A DNA stretch of 64,000 nt, from the NCBI GenBank assembly GCA_009720755.1, contig WNKV01000013.1, positions 1-64,000 on the forward strand. Direction: 5' to 3'. Shown one piece after another: positions 44,419 to 54,135 of this stretch. The notes under the pieces are model-generated. The model was not told the origin of the DNA and made no database searches. It saw only the letters and a program-made list of their open reading frames with translations. A program made the position numbers and the translations under genes. Source of the stretch: Rhodoplanes serenus (lineage in GTDB: Bacteria; Pseudomonadota; Alphaproteobacteria; Rhizobiales; Xanthobacteraceae). Positions within the stretch are counted from its first letter, which is position 1; each line of letters opens with the position of its first letter.

Positions 44419-45177
44419 ATGTCCGAATCCCGTCGAAACTTCCTGCGCGCCTTCGGCGCCATGACGGTCGGGGCCGCGGTCGCGGCACCCGCCGCCGCGG
44501 CACCAGCCGCCGCGGCGCTGCCGTCGTCGGCCGCGCCGGCCGCGGCCGGCACCACCGCGCCGTCGCCACGCTGGGCCATGGTGGTGGACGTCGGCAAGTG
44601 CATCGGCTGCCAGTCGTGCACGATGTCATGCATCTACGAGAACGCCGTGCCGGAGGATTCCTTCCGCACCATCGTGTCGACCTACGAGGTGCAGGAGGGC
44701 GGGCGCACCGCCATGGTGATGCTGCCGCGGCTCTGCAACCACTGCGCCGACGCGCCCTGCATCCCGGTCTGCCCGGTCGGCGCCACCTATCAGCAGGCCG
44801 ACGGCATCGTGGTGGTCGACGCCGACCGCTGCGTCGGCTGCGCCTACTGCGTCCAGGCGTGCCCGTACGACGCGCGCTTCATCAATCACCACACCGGCAA
44901 GGCCGACAAGTGCACGTTCTGCGCCCATCGGGTCGAGGCGGGGCTGATGCCGGCCTGCGTCGAGACCTGCGTGGGCGGCGCCCGCATCTTCGGCGATCTC
45001 GCCGATCCGGACAGCACCGTGTCGAAGCTGGTCGCCAAAGGCGACTCCAAGGTGCTCAAGCCCGAACTCGGCACCCGTCCGCACGTCTTCTATCTCGGCC
45101 TCGACGACCGCCTGACCGGCAAGGTCGAGGGCGAGCCCACCCTCTGGCGTCCGCGCGCGACGGAGAGCCACGCATGA
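44419..45177 (+). CDS. ttrB: Tetrathionate reductase iron-sulfur subunit TtrB
   Basis: This 252-residue electron-transfer subunit has a twin-arginine signal (SRRNFLRAFGAMTVGAAVA). Four cysteine clusters follow for four [4Fe-4S] centres: CIGCQSCTMSC, CNHCADAPCIPVCP, CVGCAYCVQACP, and CTFCAHRVEAGLMPACVETC. It passes electrons from TtrC to TtrA at the periplasmic face. AAGGAG precedes ATG 44419. The stop overlaps the ttrC start (ATGA). Confidence 0.92.
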   Translation: MSESRRNFLRAFGAMTVGAAVAAPAAAAPAAAALPSSAAPAAAGTTAPSPRWAMVVDVGKCIGCQSCTMSCIYENAVPEDSFRTIVSTYEVQEGGRTAMVMLPRLCNHCADAPCIPVCPVGATYQQADGIVVVDADRCVGCAYCVQACPYDARFINHHTGKADKCTFCAHRVEAGLMPACVETCVGGARIFGDLADPDSTVSKLVAKGDSKVLKPELGTRPHVFYLGLDDRLTGKVEGEPTLWRPRATESHA

Positions 45178-46274
45178 CCATCCTCGAAGTCGTCAACGTC
45201 TCCCGCGATGTCGCCTGGCTGCCCTGGGCCGTGCAGTACTTCTTCCTGGTGGGCCTGTCGGTGGCGTGCTTCTTCATGTCGCTGCGCGGGCTCCTGCGCG
45301 GCGCGGCGCGTGAGCGCGGCTTCGCCCGCGACGCGCTGATCGGCGCGCTCGCCTGCGGGCTGGTGGCGCCGGTGGCGCTGCTCGCCGACCTGCACCAGCC
45401 GGGCCGGTTCTGGCACTTCTACGCCTATCCCAATCTCGGCTCCTGGATGGCCTGGGGCGCCTTCTTCATCCCGGCCTATGTGGGCGGCCTTCTCGTCTAC
45501 GCCTGGGCGGTCCTGCGCGGCGATCTCGCCGCCGCCGGCCAGGGCGACGGCGTGCTGGCCCGTCTCCAGCGTCTCGTCGCGCTGGGCGGCGCGCCGGCAC
45601 CGCGCCTCGCGCGCCTCGCCGCCGGCTGGACCGTGGTGTTCGGCCTGCTGATCCTGCTCTACACCGGCATGGAGGTGATGGTGGTGCGGGCGCGGCCCCT
45701 GTGGGACACGCCGATCCTGCCGTTGCAGTTCGCCGCGACCGCCGTCACCGGCGCTGCCGGCCTGGTGCTGATCGTGGCGCGGCTGCGCGGCGACGCGACG
45801 CCCGCCGCCGATGCCGCGGCGGCGCGCTGGATGGCCGGGGGCCTCCTCGCCACCGTGCTGCTCGGGCTGGTCTGGCTCGGCCTCGGGCTGACCGGCGTCG
45901 CCGAGACCCACGCCCGCGCCCTCGCCAGCGTCGCCGGGCATCGCGCCTGGCAGCTCACCGCCGCCTGGGCGGCACTCGCCACCGTGCTGCCGCTGGCGCT
46001 GCTGTGGGGGCGGCCGGCCGGCTGGGGCTGGATCGTCGGTCTCCTCGGCCTGCACGCCGCCTGGATGTTCCGCTGGACCGTGTTCATCGGCGGCCAGACC
46101 GTGCCGAAGACCGGCGCCGGCCTCTACGTCTATCAGCTCCCGCTCGGCCACGACGGCCTGCTCGGCATTGCCGGCTCGCTCGGCCTGTGGGTGTTCGTCT
46201 TCGTCCTGCTCACCACGCTGCTGCCCCCGTCGCCGCCGGCCCCCGTCCGGCCGGCGCTCGTTCCGGCCGAATAG
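45174..46274 (+). CDS. ttrC: Tetrathionate reductase membrane subunit TtrC (NrfD/PsrC family)
   Basis: This 366-residue polytopic membrane protein has about nine helices and anchors the reductase and oxidises quinol. N-terminal WLPWAVQYFFLVGLSVACFF and the motif LLADLHQPGRFWHFYAYPN are NrfD/PsrC hallmarks. Later FRWTVFIGGQTVPKTGAGLY is also typical. It overlaps ttrB by 4 bases and precedes ttrA by 9 bases. Confidence 0.9.
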   Translation: MTILEVVNVSRDVAWLPWAVQYFFLVGLSVACFFMSLRGLLRGAARERGFARDALIGALACGLVAPVALLADLHQPGRFWHFYAYPNLGSWMAWGAFFIPAYVGGLLVYAWAVLRGDLAAAGQGDGVLARLQRLVALGGAPAPRLARLAAGWTVVFGLLILLYTGMEVMVVRARPLWDTPILPLQFAATAVTGAAGLVLIVARLRGDATPAADAAAARWMAGGLLATVLLGLVWLGLGLTGVAETHARALASVAGHRAWQLTAAWAALATVLPLALLWGRPAGWGWIVGLLGLHAAWMFRWTVFIGGQTVPKTGAGLYVYQLPLGHDGLLGIAGSLGLWVFVFVLLTTLLPPSPPAPVRPALVPAE

Positions 46275-46283
46275 GAGCCCGCC

Positions 46284-49200
46284 ATGGATCGCAGAACCAT
46301 CCTCAAGTCCGGCGTCGCCGCCGGCGGGCTGGGCCTGTTCGCGGCCGGCTATGCCGACACCGCCCGCAAGGTGGTCGACGGCGTCGTCGACACGCTCGCC
46401 CCGAAGGCGGGCGCCGCCAACATCCACGGCGCCTCGCTGAAGCCCGAATACACGGTCGATCCGGTCACCGGCGCGGTGACGCCCGATCCGGGCCAGCAGG
46501 TCTCCTACGTGATGTGCATGGGCTGCACGACCTATTGCGGCGTGCGGGTGCGGGTCGACCGCGACACCGGCACGGTGCTGCGCATCGCCGGCAATCCGTA
46601 TCATCCGCTGTCGTCCGATCCGCCGCTCGCTCCAGACGCCTCGATCCGCGACTCCTTCGCGGCGGTGTCGCGGGCCGGCGAGAGGGGGCTGGCGGGCCGC
46701 TCCACCACCTGCGGCCGCGGCTCGGCGATGCTCGGCTGGATGACCAGCCCGTATCGCATCACCCAGCCACTCAAGCGGGTCGGCCGGCGTGGCGGCGGCG
46801 AATGGCAGCCGATCTCGTTCGAGCAGATGGTGCGCGAGATTGCCGACGGCGGCGACCTGTTCGGCGAGGGGCACGTCGACGGCCTGCGGGCGCTGCGCAG
46901 CTTCGATCCGATCGATCCGAAGGCGCCGGAGCTGGGGCCGAAAGTCAATCAGGTCGGCCTCCTGTCGTCGACCAACGAGGGCCGCGAGAACTTCGCCCGC
47001 CGCTTCGTCCAGAAGGCGTTCGGCTCCCTCAACTTCATCGGCCACGGCGGCTATTGCGGCGGCTCCTACCGCTCCGGCTCCGGCGCCGCCATGGGCAACG
47101 TCAAGACGCTGCCGCACGCCAAGCCGGACTTCGCCAACTGCGAGTTCGTGATCTTCTGCGGCACGGCGCCCGCCAATGCCGGCAACCCGTTCAAGCGGCA
47201 GGCGGCGCTGCTCGCCAAGGGCCGCACCGAGGGCAAGCTGAACTACGTGGTGGTCGATCCGGTGATCGGCCACTCGGACAGCCTGGCGAGCCGCCATCGC
47301 GGTCGCTGGATTCCGATCCGGCCGGCGACCGACGGCGCCTTCGCCATGGCGCTGGCCCGCTGGATCATCGACAACGCGCGCTACGACCGCACCTTCCTGG
47401 AGCAGCCGAACCCCAAGGCGGCGGCCGCCGCCGGCGAGGCCGGATGGTGCAACGCCACGCATCTGGTGATCGCCGAGCCCGGCCATCCGCGTGACGGCTT
47501 CATACTGCGCGGCTCCGATCTCGGGCTGGCGATCGAGGGCGACACGTACGGCGACAAGGACCCCTATGTGGTGGTCGAGCCCGGTAGCGGCCGGCTGGTG
47601 CTGCACGGCGATCTCGCCGGCCCGGCGACGCTGTTCGTCGACGGCCGCTTTGCGGTCGGCGACACGGAGATCCGGCTGCGCTCGTCGTTCGACCTCTATG
47701 CCGAGAGCGCCCGTCGCCATACCCTCGACGAGTATGCGGACGTCTGCGGTATCCCGGCCGAGACGCTGGCCGGTCTCGCCGAGGAGTTCACCAGCCACGG
47801 CAAGAAGGCGGCGGTGAACACCCATGGCGGTACCATGGCGGGCAACGGCTTCTACAACGCCTTCGCGCTCGTCACCCTGAACACGCTGATCGGCAACATC
47901 AACGTGAAGGGCGGCACGATGGCGCCGGGCGGCGCCTTCCCGGCGGAGGGCAAGGGGCCGCGCTACGATCTCGACGGCTTCCCGGGCCAGGTGACGCCGA
48001 AGGGCACGCCGCTGTCGCGCAACGTGCCCTACGAGCGGTCGAGCGAGTTCAAGCGCAAGAAGGAGGCCGGCAAGCCGTACCCGGCCGAGGCGCCGTGGTA
48101 TCCGGCGGCGCCGCAGCTCGGCTCCGAATGGCTCACCAGCGCGCTCAACGGCTATCCGTATCCGATGAAGGCGCTGTTCGTCTGGAACGCCAACCCGATC
48201 TACGGCATTCCAGGCCTCAAGGGCGCCGTGTCGGAGGCGCTGAAGGACCCGAAGCGGCTGCCGCTGATCGTCTCGATCGACCCGTTCATCAACGAGACCG
48301 GGGCGTTCGCCGACTACATCCTGCCCGACTCGCTGCTGTTCGAGACCTGGGGCTTCGCGGCGCCCTGGCACGCGGTGCCGAGCCGCACCTCGACGGCCCG
48401 CTGGCCGGTGGTGCGCTCGAAGAACGCCGCCACCGCCGACGGCGAGCCGATCACCATGGAGGCGTTCTTCATCGCGCTCGCCAAGGCGATCGGGCTGCCG
48501 GGCTTCGGGCCGAACGCCATGACCGACGCGGCCGGCGCGCCGCTGGCGCTCGACCGGCCGACCGACTGGTTCTTCCGGGCCGCCGCCAACGTCGCCTTCG
48601 CGGGACAGAAGCCGGTCGCCGACGCCACCGACGAGGACATCGATCTCACCGGCTTCGGGCCGCATGTCGAGGCCCTGAAGGCGACGCTGAAGCCGGAGGA
48701 GTGGCGCAAGGCCGCCCATGTGTTCACCCGCGGCGGCCGCTACCAGCCCTACGGCCAGGCGTATGACGGCGATCGCATGGCGCAGAAGTTCGCGCCGGCC
48801 CTGACCCTCTACAACGAGCAGGTCGCGACCGCCCGCAACGCCGTCACCGGCAAGCGCCACTCCGGCGTGCCGCAGTGGACGCCGCCGGCCTTCTCGGACG
48901 GCACGCCGATGCGCCAGGTGTATGGCGAGGCCGACTGGCCGCTGCTGCTGATCAGCCAGAAGTCGGTGCTGATGGGCGCCTACACGATCGGGCTCGACCG
49001 GCTGCGCGGCCTCCATCCGGAGAACCCGGTGGCGCTGCATGCCGACGACGCGGCACGTCTCGGCATCCGCAACGGCGACAGGGTGCGCATCGCCACGCCG
49101 GGCGGCGAGGTGGTGGGGACCGCGCTGGTGCGGCACGGGGTGATGCGCGGCGTCGTCGCGGTCGAGCACGGCTTCGGCCATACCGAGTTCGGGGCCCGCG

Positions 49201-49373
49201 GGCACCGCATCGGCGGCACCCGGCAGCCCGACGGCGAGGCGCTCGCCGCCGGCATCAACCTCAACGACGTCGGCCTGTCGGACCCGACCCGCAAGGACCT
49301 CTCGGTGTGGCTCGATCCGGTCGCCGGCTCGGCGGTTCGCCAGGGCTTGCCGGCGCGCCTGGCACGCGCCTGA
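46284..49373 (+). CDS. ttrA: Tetrathionate reductase catalytic subunit TtrA
   Basis: This 1029-residue molybdopterin-bis-guanine-dinucleotide oxidoreductase reduces tetrathionate to thiosulfate in the periplasm. An N-terminal DRRTILKSGVAAGGLGLF acts as Tat signal. The [4Fe-4S] motif YVMCMGCTTYCGVRV with a fourth Cys in TTCGRGSAM follows. The probable Mo ligand is C258 in GHGGYCGGSYRSG. Later GGTMAPGGAFPAEGKG and C-terminal NGDRVRIATPGGEV with TRQPDGEALAAGINLND fit the family. Gene order and the adjacent ttrSR pair favour TtrA over other sulfur or arsenic reductases. The last codons are followed by 135 bases without a gene. Confidence 0.92.
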   Translation: MDRRTILKSGVAAGGLGLFAAGYADTARKVVDGVVDTLAPKAGAANIHGASLKPEYTVDPVTGAVTPDPGQQVSYVMCMGCTTYCGVRVRVDRDTGTVLRIAGNPYHPLSSDPPLAPDASIRDSFAAVSRAGERGLAGRSTTCGRGSAMLGWMTSPYRITQPLKRVGRRGGGEWQPISFEQMVREIADGGDLFGEGHVDGLRALRSFDPIDPKAPELGPKVNQVGLLSSTNEGRENFARRFVQKAFGSLNFIGHGGYCGGSYRSGSGAAMGNVKTLPHAKPDFANCEFVIFCGTAPANAGNPFKRQAALLAKGRTEGKLNYVVVDPVIGHSDSLASRHRGRWIPIRPATDGAFAMALARWIIDNARYDRTFLEQPNPKAAAAAGEAGWCNATHLVIAEPGHPRDGFILRGSDLGLAIEGDTYGDKDPYVVVEPGSGRLVLHGDLAGPATLFVDGRFAVGDTEIRLRSSFDLYAESARRHTLDEYADVCGIPAETLAGLAEEFTSHGKKAAVNTHGGTMAGNGFYNAFALVTLNTLIGNINVKGGTMAPGGAFPAEGKGPRYDLDGFPGQVTPKGTPLSRNVPYERSSEFKRKKEAGKPYPAEAPWYPAAPQLGSEWLTSALNGYPYPMKALFVWNANPIYGIPGLKGAVSEALKDPKRLPLIVSIDPFINETGAFADYILPDSLLFETWGFAAPWHAVPSRTSTARWPVVRSKNAATADGEPITMEAFFIALAKAIGLPGFGPNAMTDAAGAPLALDRPTDWFFRAAANVAFAGQKPVADATDEDIDLTGFGPHVEALKATLKPEEWRKAAHVFTRGGRYQPYGQAYDGDRMAQKFAPALTLYNEQVATARNAVTGKRHSGVPQWTPPAFSDGTPMRQVYGEADWPLLLISQKSVLMGAYTIGLDRLRGLHPENPVALHADDAARLGIRNGDRVRIATPGGEVVGTALVRHGVMRGVVAVEHGFGHTEFGARGHRIGGTRQPDGEALAAGINLNDVGLSDPTRKDLSVWLDPVAGSAVRQGLPARLARA

Positions 49374-49509
49374 CGAGATGCGCCGCCGTTCCGCGGGCGC
49401 CGGTTCCCCCGGCCGGCGTCCGGCCTCCATCCACCCCCGGCAGCCCGGTGGAGGACGGCCCCTCGGGCCGCGGGCGGCGGCGCAGCCCGCCTCGCGGCGG
49501 GGCGCCGCG

Positions 49510-50097
49510 TCAGGCGCGCGTCGCCACCATGGATGCGCGGAGGCTCACCCGGTCGAGCCAGCCGGCGAGATCGGGCCGGGCGGAGCGCCACGGGATGTCG
49601 GGCAGGCGGAAGTCCAGATAGGCGAGGGCGCAGGCGAGCGTGACGTCGCCGAGATCGGCGTCGCCGAAGCCCTCCGGGTCGCCCGAGATGCGGACCAGCG
49701 GCACGGTGCGGTCGAGAGCGCCGCGCAGGCGGTCGAACCAGCCTTGCCACTGCGTCTCGGGCGGGCGGCGGCTCTCGACCACCAGGCCGAACCCGGCATC
49801 GATCAGCCCCTGGGCGAGGCCGGTGCGGGCGGCGCGGTCGAGCGCCGCGTCGGCGTCGGGAGCCGGGCGGCCGGCGAGCCGCAGCAGGTGCTCGCCGATG
49901 GCGGTGCTCTCGGTCAGCGTCGTGTCGCCGACGACGAGCGCCGGAATCTTGGCGAGCGGCGTCGCGGCGAGAAGCTCCGGCGGATCACGCCACGGATCGA
50001 CCGCCACCAGCGTCATTTGGTCGGCGAGGCCGAGCTCGTGGGCCAGCACCCGCACCTTGCGGGCATAGGGGGAGGGGGCGTTGTAGAACAGTCGCAT
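49510..50097 (-). CDS. Glutathione S-transferase family protein
   Basis: This 195-residue protein has a thioredoxin-fold N-terminal domain beginning MRLFYNAPSPYARKVRVLA, with Ser-Pro-Tyr near the active site and cis-Pro/TESTAIGEHL for glutathione binding. A helical C-terminal domain includes DLGDVTLACALAYLDFRLP. The YfcF/YibF-like branch is the closest match by eye. It starts 8 bases after the MFS gene stop on the same strand and may be co-transcribed. Confidence 0.9.
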   Translation of the reverse strand: MRLFYNAPSPYARKVRVLAHELGLADQMTLVAVDPWRDPPELLAATPLAKIPALVVGDTTLTESTAIGEHLLRLAGRPAPDADAALDRAARTGLAQGLIDAGFGLVVESRRPPETQWQGWFDRLRGALDRTVPLVRISGDPEGFGDADLGDVTLACALAYLDFRLPDIPWRSARPDLAGWLDRVSLRASMVATRA

Positions 50098-50105
50098 CGG
50101 GGTCC

Positions 50106-51305
50106 TCACGAGGGTTGGTCGGCACGGACACGCTGCCGCGCCGCGAGCCATGCGGCGATCCGGTCGAGCAGCAGCGCCAGCGCGAAGGCGGCGGTGCCGA
50201 AGGCGAACAGCAGCCGGTGCTCGCCGGTCTCGGCGAAGACCAGCGACAGCAGCCAGGCGCCGGCCGCCTGGCCGACCGAGAACACCACGGTGGCGCGGCT
50301 CCAGGCGACTTGCTGGCGGGCGGGATCGTGGAAGATCTCGCGGATCTTGCCGAGCACCAGCGGGGCCGATCCGGGCACATAGGCGCCGACCATGAAGCTG
50401 GTGATCGCCAGCGCCGCTGTCCCGGTCGACACCAGCACGATGCCGACCGCGGCGATCTGCACGGTGAGCGCGATGGCGAGCGCCGCGCCGTAGCCGACGC
50501 GGTCGCCGAGCGCCCCGAACAGCGCCGGGCCGACGGTGGCGCCGAGCCCGAACGCCACCCACCAGCCGGCCCCCGCCGCGATCCCGGCCCCGAGGCCGCG
50601 GGCGATGAAGTCGACCAGGAACACCATGTGGGGCACCAGCGCGACCGCGATGGTGCCGTACACGGCGATCACCAGCGTGGCACTCGTCGGCCATGGCTGC
50701 GCCGCGTCGGCGACGGCCGCATCGGTCGATACGACGACGTCCGGCGGCCAGCCGCGGGCGGTCGCGACGGTGGCGAGAGCGGCGAGGAGCCCGAGCGCCA
50801 TCCAGGTCTCGCCGAGACCGATGCGCAGCAGGGCCGGCACCACGAGGCCCGATGTCACGATGCCGAGCCCGACGCCGGCGAACACCAGGCCGCCGGCGAC
50901 GCCGCGCCGCGCCGGCTCGACCAGCCGCAGGGCCGCGGGCGCCGCCATCACCATCAGGGCGCCGCCGCCGAGGCCGGAGACGAAACGCCAGGCGGCGAAC
51001 CAGGCGAAGGGCAGCGGCCAAGCGCAGGCCACGAAGGTCGCCGCCGTCACCAGCATCAGCACCGGAGCGGCGATGCGGGTGCGGGCGGCGAGCCGCCGGC
51101 CCGCGATGGCGCCGATCAGATAGCCGGCGAGATTGGACGCGCCCAGATAGGCCGCCTGGTCCGGCCCGAACCAGCCGGCCGCCACCACGGCGGGCAGCAG
51201 CGGCGTGTAGGCGAAGCGGGCGAGGCCGACGCCGACGAACAGCGCGGCCAGCGCCGCCACGATGGCGGCGCGGGGGCTCGGCGCGGGTGGGGTCGCTTGG
51301 TGCAT
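50106..51305 (-). CDS. MFS transporter (YbfB/YjiJ type)
   Basis: This 399-residue protein has about twelve hydrophobic helices. The first contains FVGVGLARFAYTPLLPAVVAAGWF, the signature of the YbfB/YjiJ MFS family. Inner motifs GYLIGAIAGRRLAARTR and FGALGDRVGYGAALAIAL are visible. The substrate is unknown. Start ATG 51305 is favoured over upstream frames. A LysR regulator is encoded 130 bases upstream on the same strand. Confidence 0.88.
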   Translation of the reverse strand: MHQATPPAPSPRAAIVAALAALFVGVGLARFAYTPLLPAVVAAGWFGPDQAAYLGASNLAGYLIGAIAGRRLAARTRIAAPVLMLVTAATFVACAWPLPFAWFAAWRFVSGLGGGALMVMAAPAALRLVEPARRGVAGGLVFAGVGLGIVTSGLVVPALLRIGLGETWMALGLLAALATVATARGWPPDVVVSTDAAVADAAQPWPTSATLVIAVYGTIAVALVPHMVFLVDFIARGLGAGIAAGAGWWVAFGLGATVGPALFGALGDRVGYGAALAIALTVQIAAVGIVLVSTGTAALAITSFMVGAYVPGSAPLVLGKIREIFHDPARQQVAWSRATVVFSVGQAAGAWLLSLVFAETGEHRLLFAFGTAAFALALLLDRIAAWLAARQRVRADQPS

Positions 51306-51435
51306 GGGGGCTCCGGGGCGCCGACTGTAGAGAGCGGCGGCGGCGCGGAGAAACGCTTTGTGGTGATCGCGGCGATCACGCCCGGTGATCACGGCCGGCG
51401 ATCGATGTGGTGATCGCGGTGGCCGCCCGACGCCT

Positions 51436-52323
51436 TCACTCGGCCGCGATGGCGGCCGGGCGGCTCTCCCGCATGGCCGCCACGAAGGCGGCCAGCGCGC
51501 TCGACAGGCGGCCGTCGCGGCGGCGGATCAGCACGGTATCGACCCGTGCGTCGGCGGGCGGCAGCGCATGGACGCGGACGCGCTCCGCTGGCCATACCGG
51601 CCCGAGCAACGCGCGTGGCAGCAGGGTGACGCCGAGGCCGGCGGCGACACAACCGAAGATGGCCTCCAGGGTGCCGAACTCCTGCACCCGCAGGCCGACG
51701 ATGCCGCGCCGCGCCAGCACCTCCTCCAGTCGCTGCCGATACGAGCAGCCGAGCCGCAGGACGACGACGCGCAGGTCGCCCGGCGCCGGCCCGGCGTCGA
51801 GCGGTGGCGCGTCGGGCGCCGTCATCACCACCAGCTCCTCGCGGAACATGGTCTCGGACACGAGGTCGGAATGGTCCACGGGGCCGCACACGAAAGCTGC
51901 CTCCAGGTCACGCCGCAGCACGCGCTCGATCAGCTCGGCGGTGGTGCCGGTGCGCAGCATCAGGTCGACGTCCGGGCAGTCCCGGGTGAAGCCGGCGAGC
52001 CGCGGCGACAGCCGCAGCGCCAGCGTCGTCTCCAGCGCGCCGACCACCAGCGGGCCGTGCGGCGTGCCGTCGTCGCGGGCCGCGGCGGCGGCCTCGTCGA
52101 TCAGGCCGGCGATGCGGTCCACATAGGGCAGCAGGCGGCGGCCTGCCGCCGTCGGCACGACGCCGCGGCTGTGACGGGCGAACAGCGGTGTGCCGATCTC
52201 CGCCTCGAGCGCCCGGATACGCGCCGTCACGTTCGACTGCACGGTGTTCAGCGCCTCGGCGGCGGCCCGCATGCTGCCGAGCCGGGCGACGGCGGCGAAC
52301 ACGGCGAGGTCGGCGGGCTGCAT
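51436..52323 (-). CDS. LysR-family transcriptional regulator
   Basis: This 295-residue protein has an N-terminal winged helix-turn-helix (DLAVFAAVARLGSMRAAAEA with LNTVQSNVTARIRALEAEIG) and a substrate-binding domain from about residue 90. Cysteines occur in RLGCSYRQRLEEV and EAIFGCVAAGLG. ATG 52323 follows GGAAGAA. The putative target is the co-oriented MFS/GST pair. The 130-base gap to the MFS gene holds several TGATCAC-like short repeats but no clear operator. Confidence 0.9.
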   Translation of the reverse strand: MQPADLAVFAAVARLGSMRAAAEALNTVQSNVTARIRALEAEIGTPLFARHSRGVVPTAAGRRLLPYVDRIAGLIDEAAAAARDDGTPHGPLVVGALETTLALRLSPRLAGFTRDCPDVDLMLRTGTTAELIERVLRRDLEAAFVCGPVDHSDLVSETMFREELVVMTAPDAPPLDAGPAPGDLRVVVLRLGCSYRQRLEEVLARRGIVGLRVQEFGTLEAIFGCVAAGLGVTLLPRALLGPVWPAERVRVHALPPADARVDTVLIRRRDGRLSSALAAFVAAMRESRPAAIAAE

Positions 52324-52437
52324 GGGTTCTTCCTTCGACGGGCGTGCCGGTCGAGCGTCGGCCGCCACGCCAGTCTAGGAAGCCTCGCCGCGCCCGTCAC
52401 CCTGCCGCGGCGGCCGGCGGTGATCGACGCCCCGGGG

Positions 52438-53358
52438 TCACGGCCGCGGCGACGGTGTTCCGCTCTCGATCGGGGCCTCGGGACGCGCCGCCCAGGCGGC
52501 CCACGAGCCCTTGTAGAGCCGCACGTTGCGAAAGCCGAGCTCCTTCAGGATGCCGAAGGTCTCGGAGGCGCGGCCGCCGGTCTGGCAGTAGACGATCGTC
52601 TCCTTGGTGGGATCGAGCCCCGCATAGAGGCGGCGCAGCTCGGCGGTGGGCTTCAAGGCCATGCCGCGGGTGTCGGCCACCTGGCGGCGGGCGATCTTGA
52701 GGTTGGCGTCGGGATCGATCCAGTTCTCCTCGTAGGGGATGTTCACGGCGCCCGGGACGTGACCGGCGCGGGCGGCGCGGACGTCGCGCCCGGCATATTC
52801 GGCGGGGGTGCGGGTGTCGACGATCTGCACCGCCGGGTCCTTCAGCCGCGCGATCAGCTCCTCGGTGGTGACGGTCATCCGGGGATCGGGCGTGAGCCGG
52901 ACGACGGCCGGCCGCCGCCTGCCGTCCCCCGTCTCGATCGGCCGGCCGGACTCGTGCCAGCCCTCGATGCCGTCGTGGAACACGGCGACCTGGCGGCCGC
53001 CGAAGTACTGCACGGCCGCCATCGCCGCATAGGCGCGCGGGCTGCCGCGGTTGGCGTAGACGACGATCTCGCGGCCGAGGTCGAGCCCGGCCTCGGCGAG
53101 GCTCTTCTCGGCGCGCAGCAGCTCGCCGACCTCCTTGGGGGCCGGCAGGCGCAGCAGGCGGTCGGCGTCCGCGACCGTGACGGCGCCGGGCAGATGGGCC
53201 TGGCGGTACGCGGCGGCGTCCCGAGCGTCCCAGACGAGGGCACCGCGGGCGATCGCCGCGGCCGTCCCCTCGGCATCGAGGATCAGCGGGCCGGCCCGCA
53301 GCGGGACCGCGATGGTCAGCAGCAGGGCGATCAGAGCGAGGCGAAACGAGACGGGCAT
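52438..53358 (-). CDS. Exported two-domain rhodanese (thiosulfate sulfurtransferase)
   Basis: This 306-residue protein has a signal peptide (FRLALIALLLTIAVPLRAG, residues 5-23) and two rhodanese domains. The C-terminal domain has the catalytic Cys in VYCQTGGRASETFG. The N-terminal counterpart reads VVYANRGSPRAY without Cys and is presumably structural. CRSxR-like substrate loops suggest periplasmic transfer of sulfane sulfur. Its neighbours (tetrathionate reductase, DUF2892 proteins) fit sulfur metabolism. Confidence 0.88.
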   Translation of the reverse strand: MPVSFRLALIALLLTIAVPLRAGPLILDAEGTAAAIARGALVWDARDAAAYRQAHLPGAVTVADADRLLRLPAPKEVGELLRAEKSLAEAGLDLGREIVVYANRGSPRAYAAMAAVQYFGGRQVAVFHDGIEGWHESGRPIETGDGRRRPAVVRLTPDPRMTVTTEELIARLKDPAVQIVDTRTPAEYAGRDVRAARAGHVPGAVNIPYEENWIDPDANLKIARRQVADTRGMALKPTAELRRLYAGLDPTKETIVYCQTGGRASETFGILKELGFRNVRLYKGSWAAWAARPEAPIESGTPSPRP

Positions 53359-53516
53359 CGGGCGGCCTCGGGCGCGGGGGCGCAGCACAGCAGATGCGGG
53401 ACCATCGGGGCTGCGGGGTGGCGGGTCGTTGATCCGGATCAGGCTCCGGCAGGGGAGTGCCTGTCCGGCGATGGACCCCGCCGAGCCGTCAAGACATCTT
53501 GACGCTGCTTTTGCAT

Positions 53517-53529
53517 GTTATTACATAAC
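53517..53529. promoter_or_regulatory. Inverted repeat before the Rieske gene
   Basis: GTTAT-TAC-ATAAC is a perfect short palindrome in an unusually AT-rich stretch, 50 bases before the Rieske start. It could be a regulator site or overlap the promoter. It does not match the FNR consensus. Confidence 0.35.
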
Positions 53530-53579
53530 GGATATTCCCCTTTATCGCGGGCGCCGCTGCGGTGCCCGGAGGTGCTTTC

Positions 53580-54113
53580 ATGACCGCCATCACTGCCCCG
53601 AATCCGAGCCGGCGCGACTTTCTCTATCTCGCGACCGGGGCGGCCGCTGCCGCCGGCGTCGCCGCCGCGGCCTGGCCGCTGGTCGACCAGATGAACCCGG
53701 ACCGCAAGACCATCGCGTCCGGGGTGCCGATCGAGATCGATCTCGCTCCCATCGCGCCGGGGCAGATCCTCAGCCTGATCTGGCGCGGCAAGCCGATCTT
53801 CGTGCGTCATCGCACCGCGCAGGAGATCGCCGCCGAGGAGGCGACGCCGCTGTCCGCCCTGATGGACCCGCAGGCCGACGCCGACCGGGTGAAGCCCGGC
53901 AAGGCGCAATGGCTGGTGGTCTATGCGAGCTGCACCCATCTCGGCTGCATTCCACTCGGGCACCGCGGCGACTGGGGTGGCTGGTTCTGCCCGTGCCACG
54001 GCTCGCAGTACGACGCCTCGGGGCGAGTGCGGCGCGGGCCGGCCGCCCTCAACCTGCCGGTGCCGCCCTACAGCTTCGTCGACGACACGACGCTGCGGAT
54101 CGGCGAGGCGTGA
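53580..54113 (+). CDS. Rieske iron-sulfur subunit of cytochrome bc1 type (orphan)
   Basis: This 177-residue protein has a Tat-type anchor (SRRDFLYLATGAAAAAGVAA) and ligand boxes CTHLGC and CPCHGSQYD for a [2Fe-2S] cluster with His and Cys ligands. The sequence follows FbcF/PetA (WPLVDQMNPD, WRGKPIFVRHRT) but no cytochrome b or c1 gene is adjacent, and a spacer between conserved blocks is short. GGAGGTGC precedes ATG 53580. It is probably a second Rieske copy working with a bc1 complex encoded elsewhere, or with a dedicated electron path. Confidence 0.88.
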   Translation: MTAITAPNPSRRDFLYLATGAAAAAGVAAAAWPLVDQMNPDRKTIASGVPIEIDLAPIAPGQILSLIWRGKPIFVRHRTAQEIAAEEATPLSALMDPQADADRVKPGKAQWLVVYASCTHLGCIPLGHRGDWGGWFCPCHGSQYDASGRVRRGPAALNLPVPPYSFVDDTTLRIGEA

Positions 54114-54135
54114 GATGACGCAAGGAGAGACGAGG

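Noticed and set aside
45090-49430. 1446-residue minus-strand open frame opposite ttrC and ttrA
   Set aside because: Antisense artefact of codon bias; low-complexity translation and no start context, while the plus strand encodes complete TtrC and TtrA.
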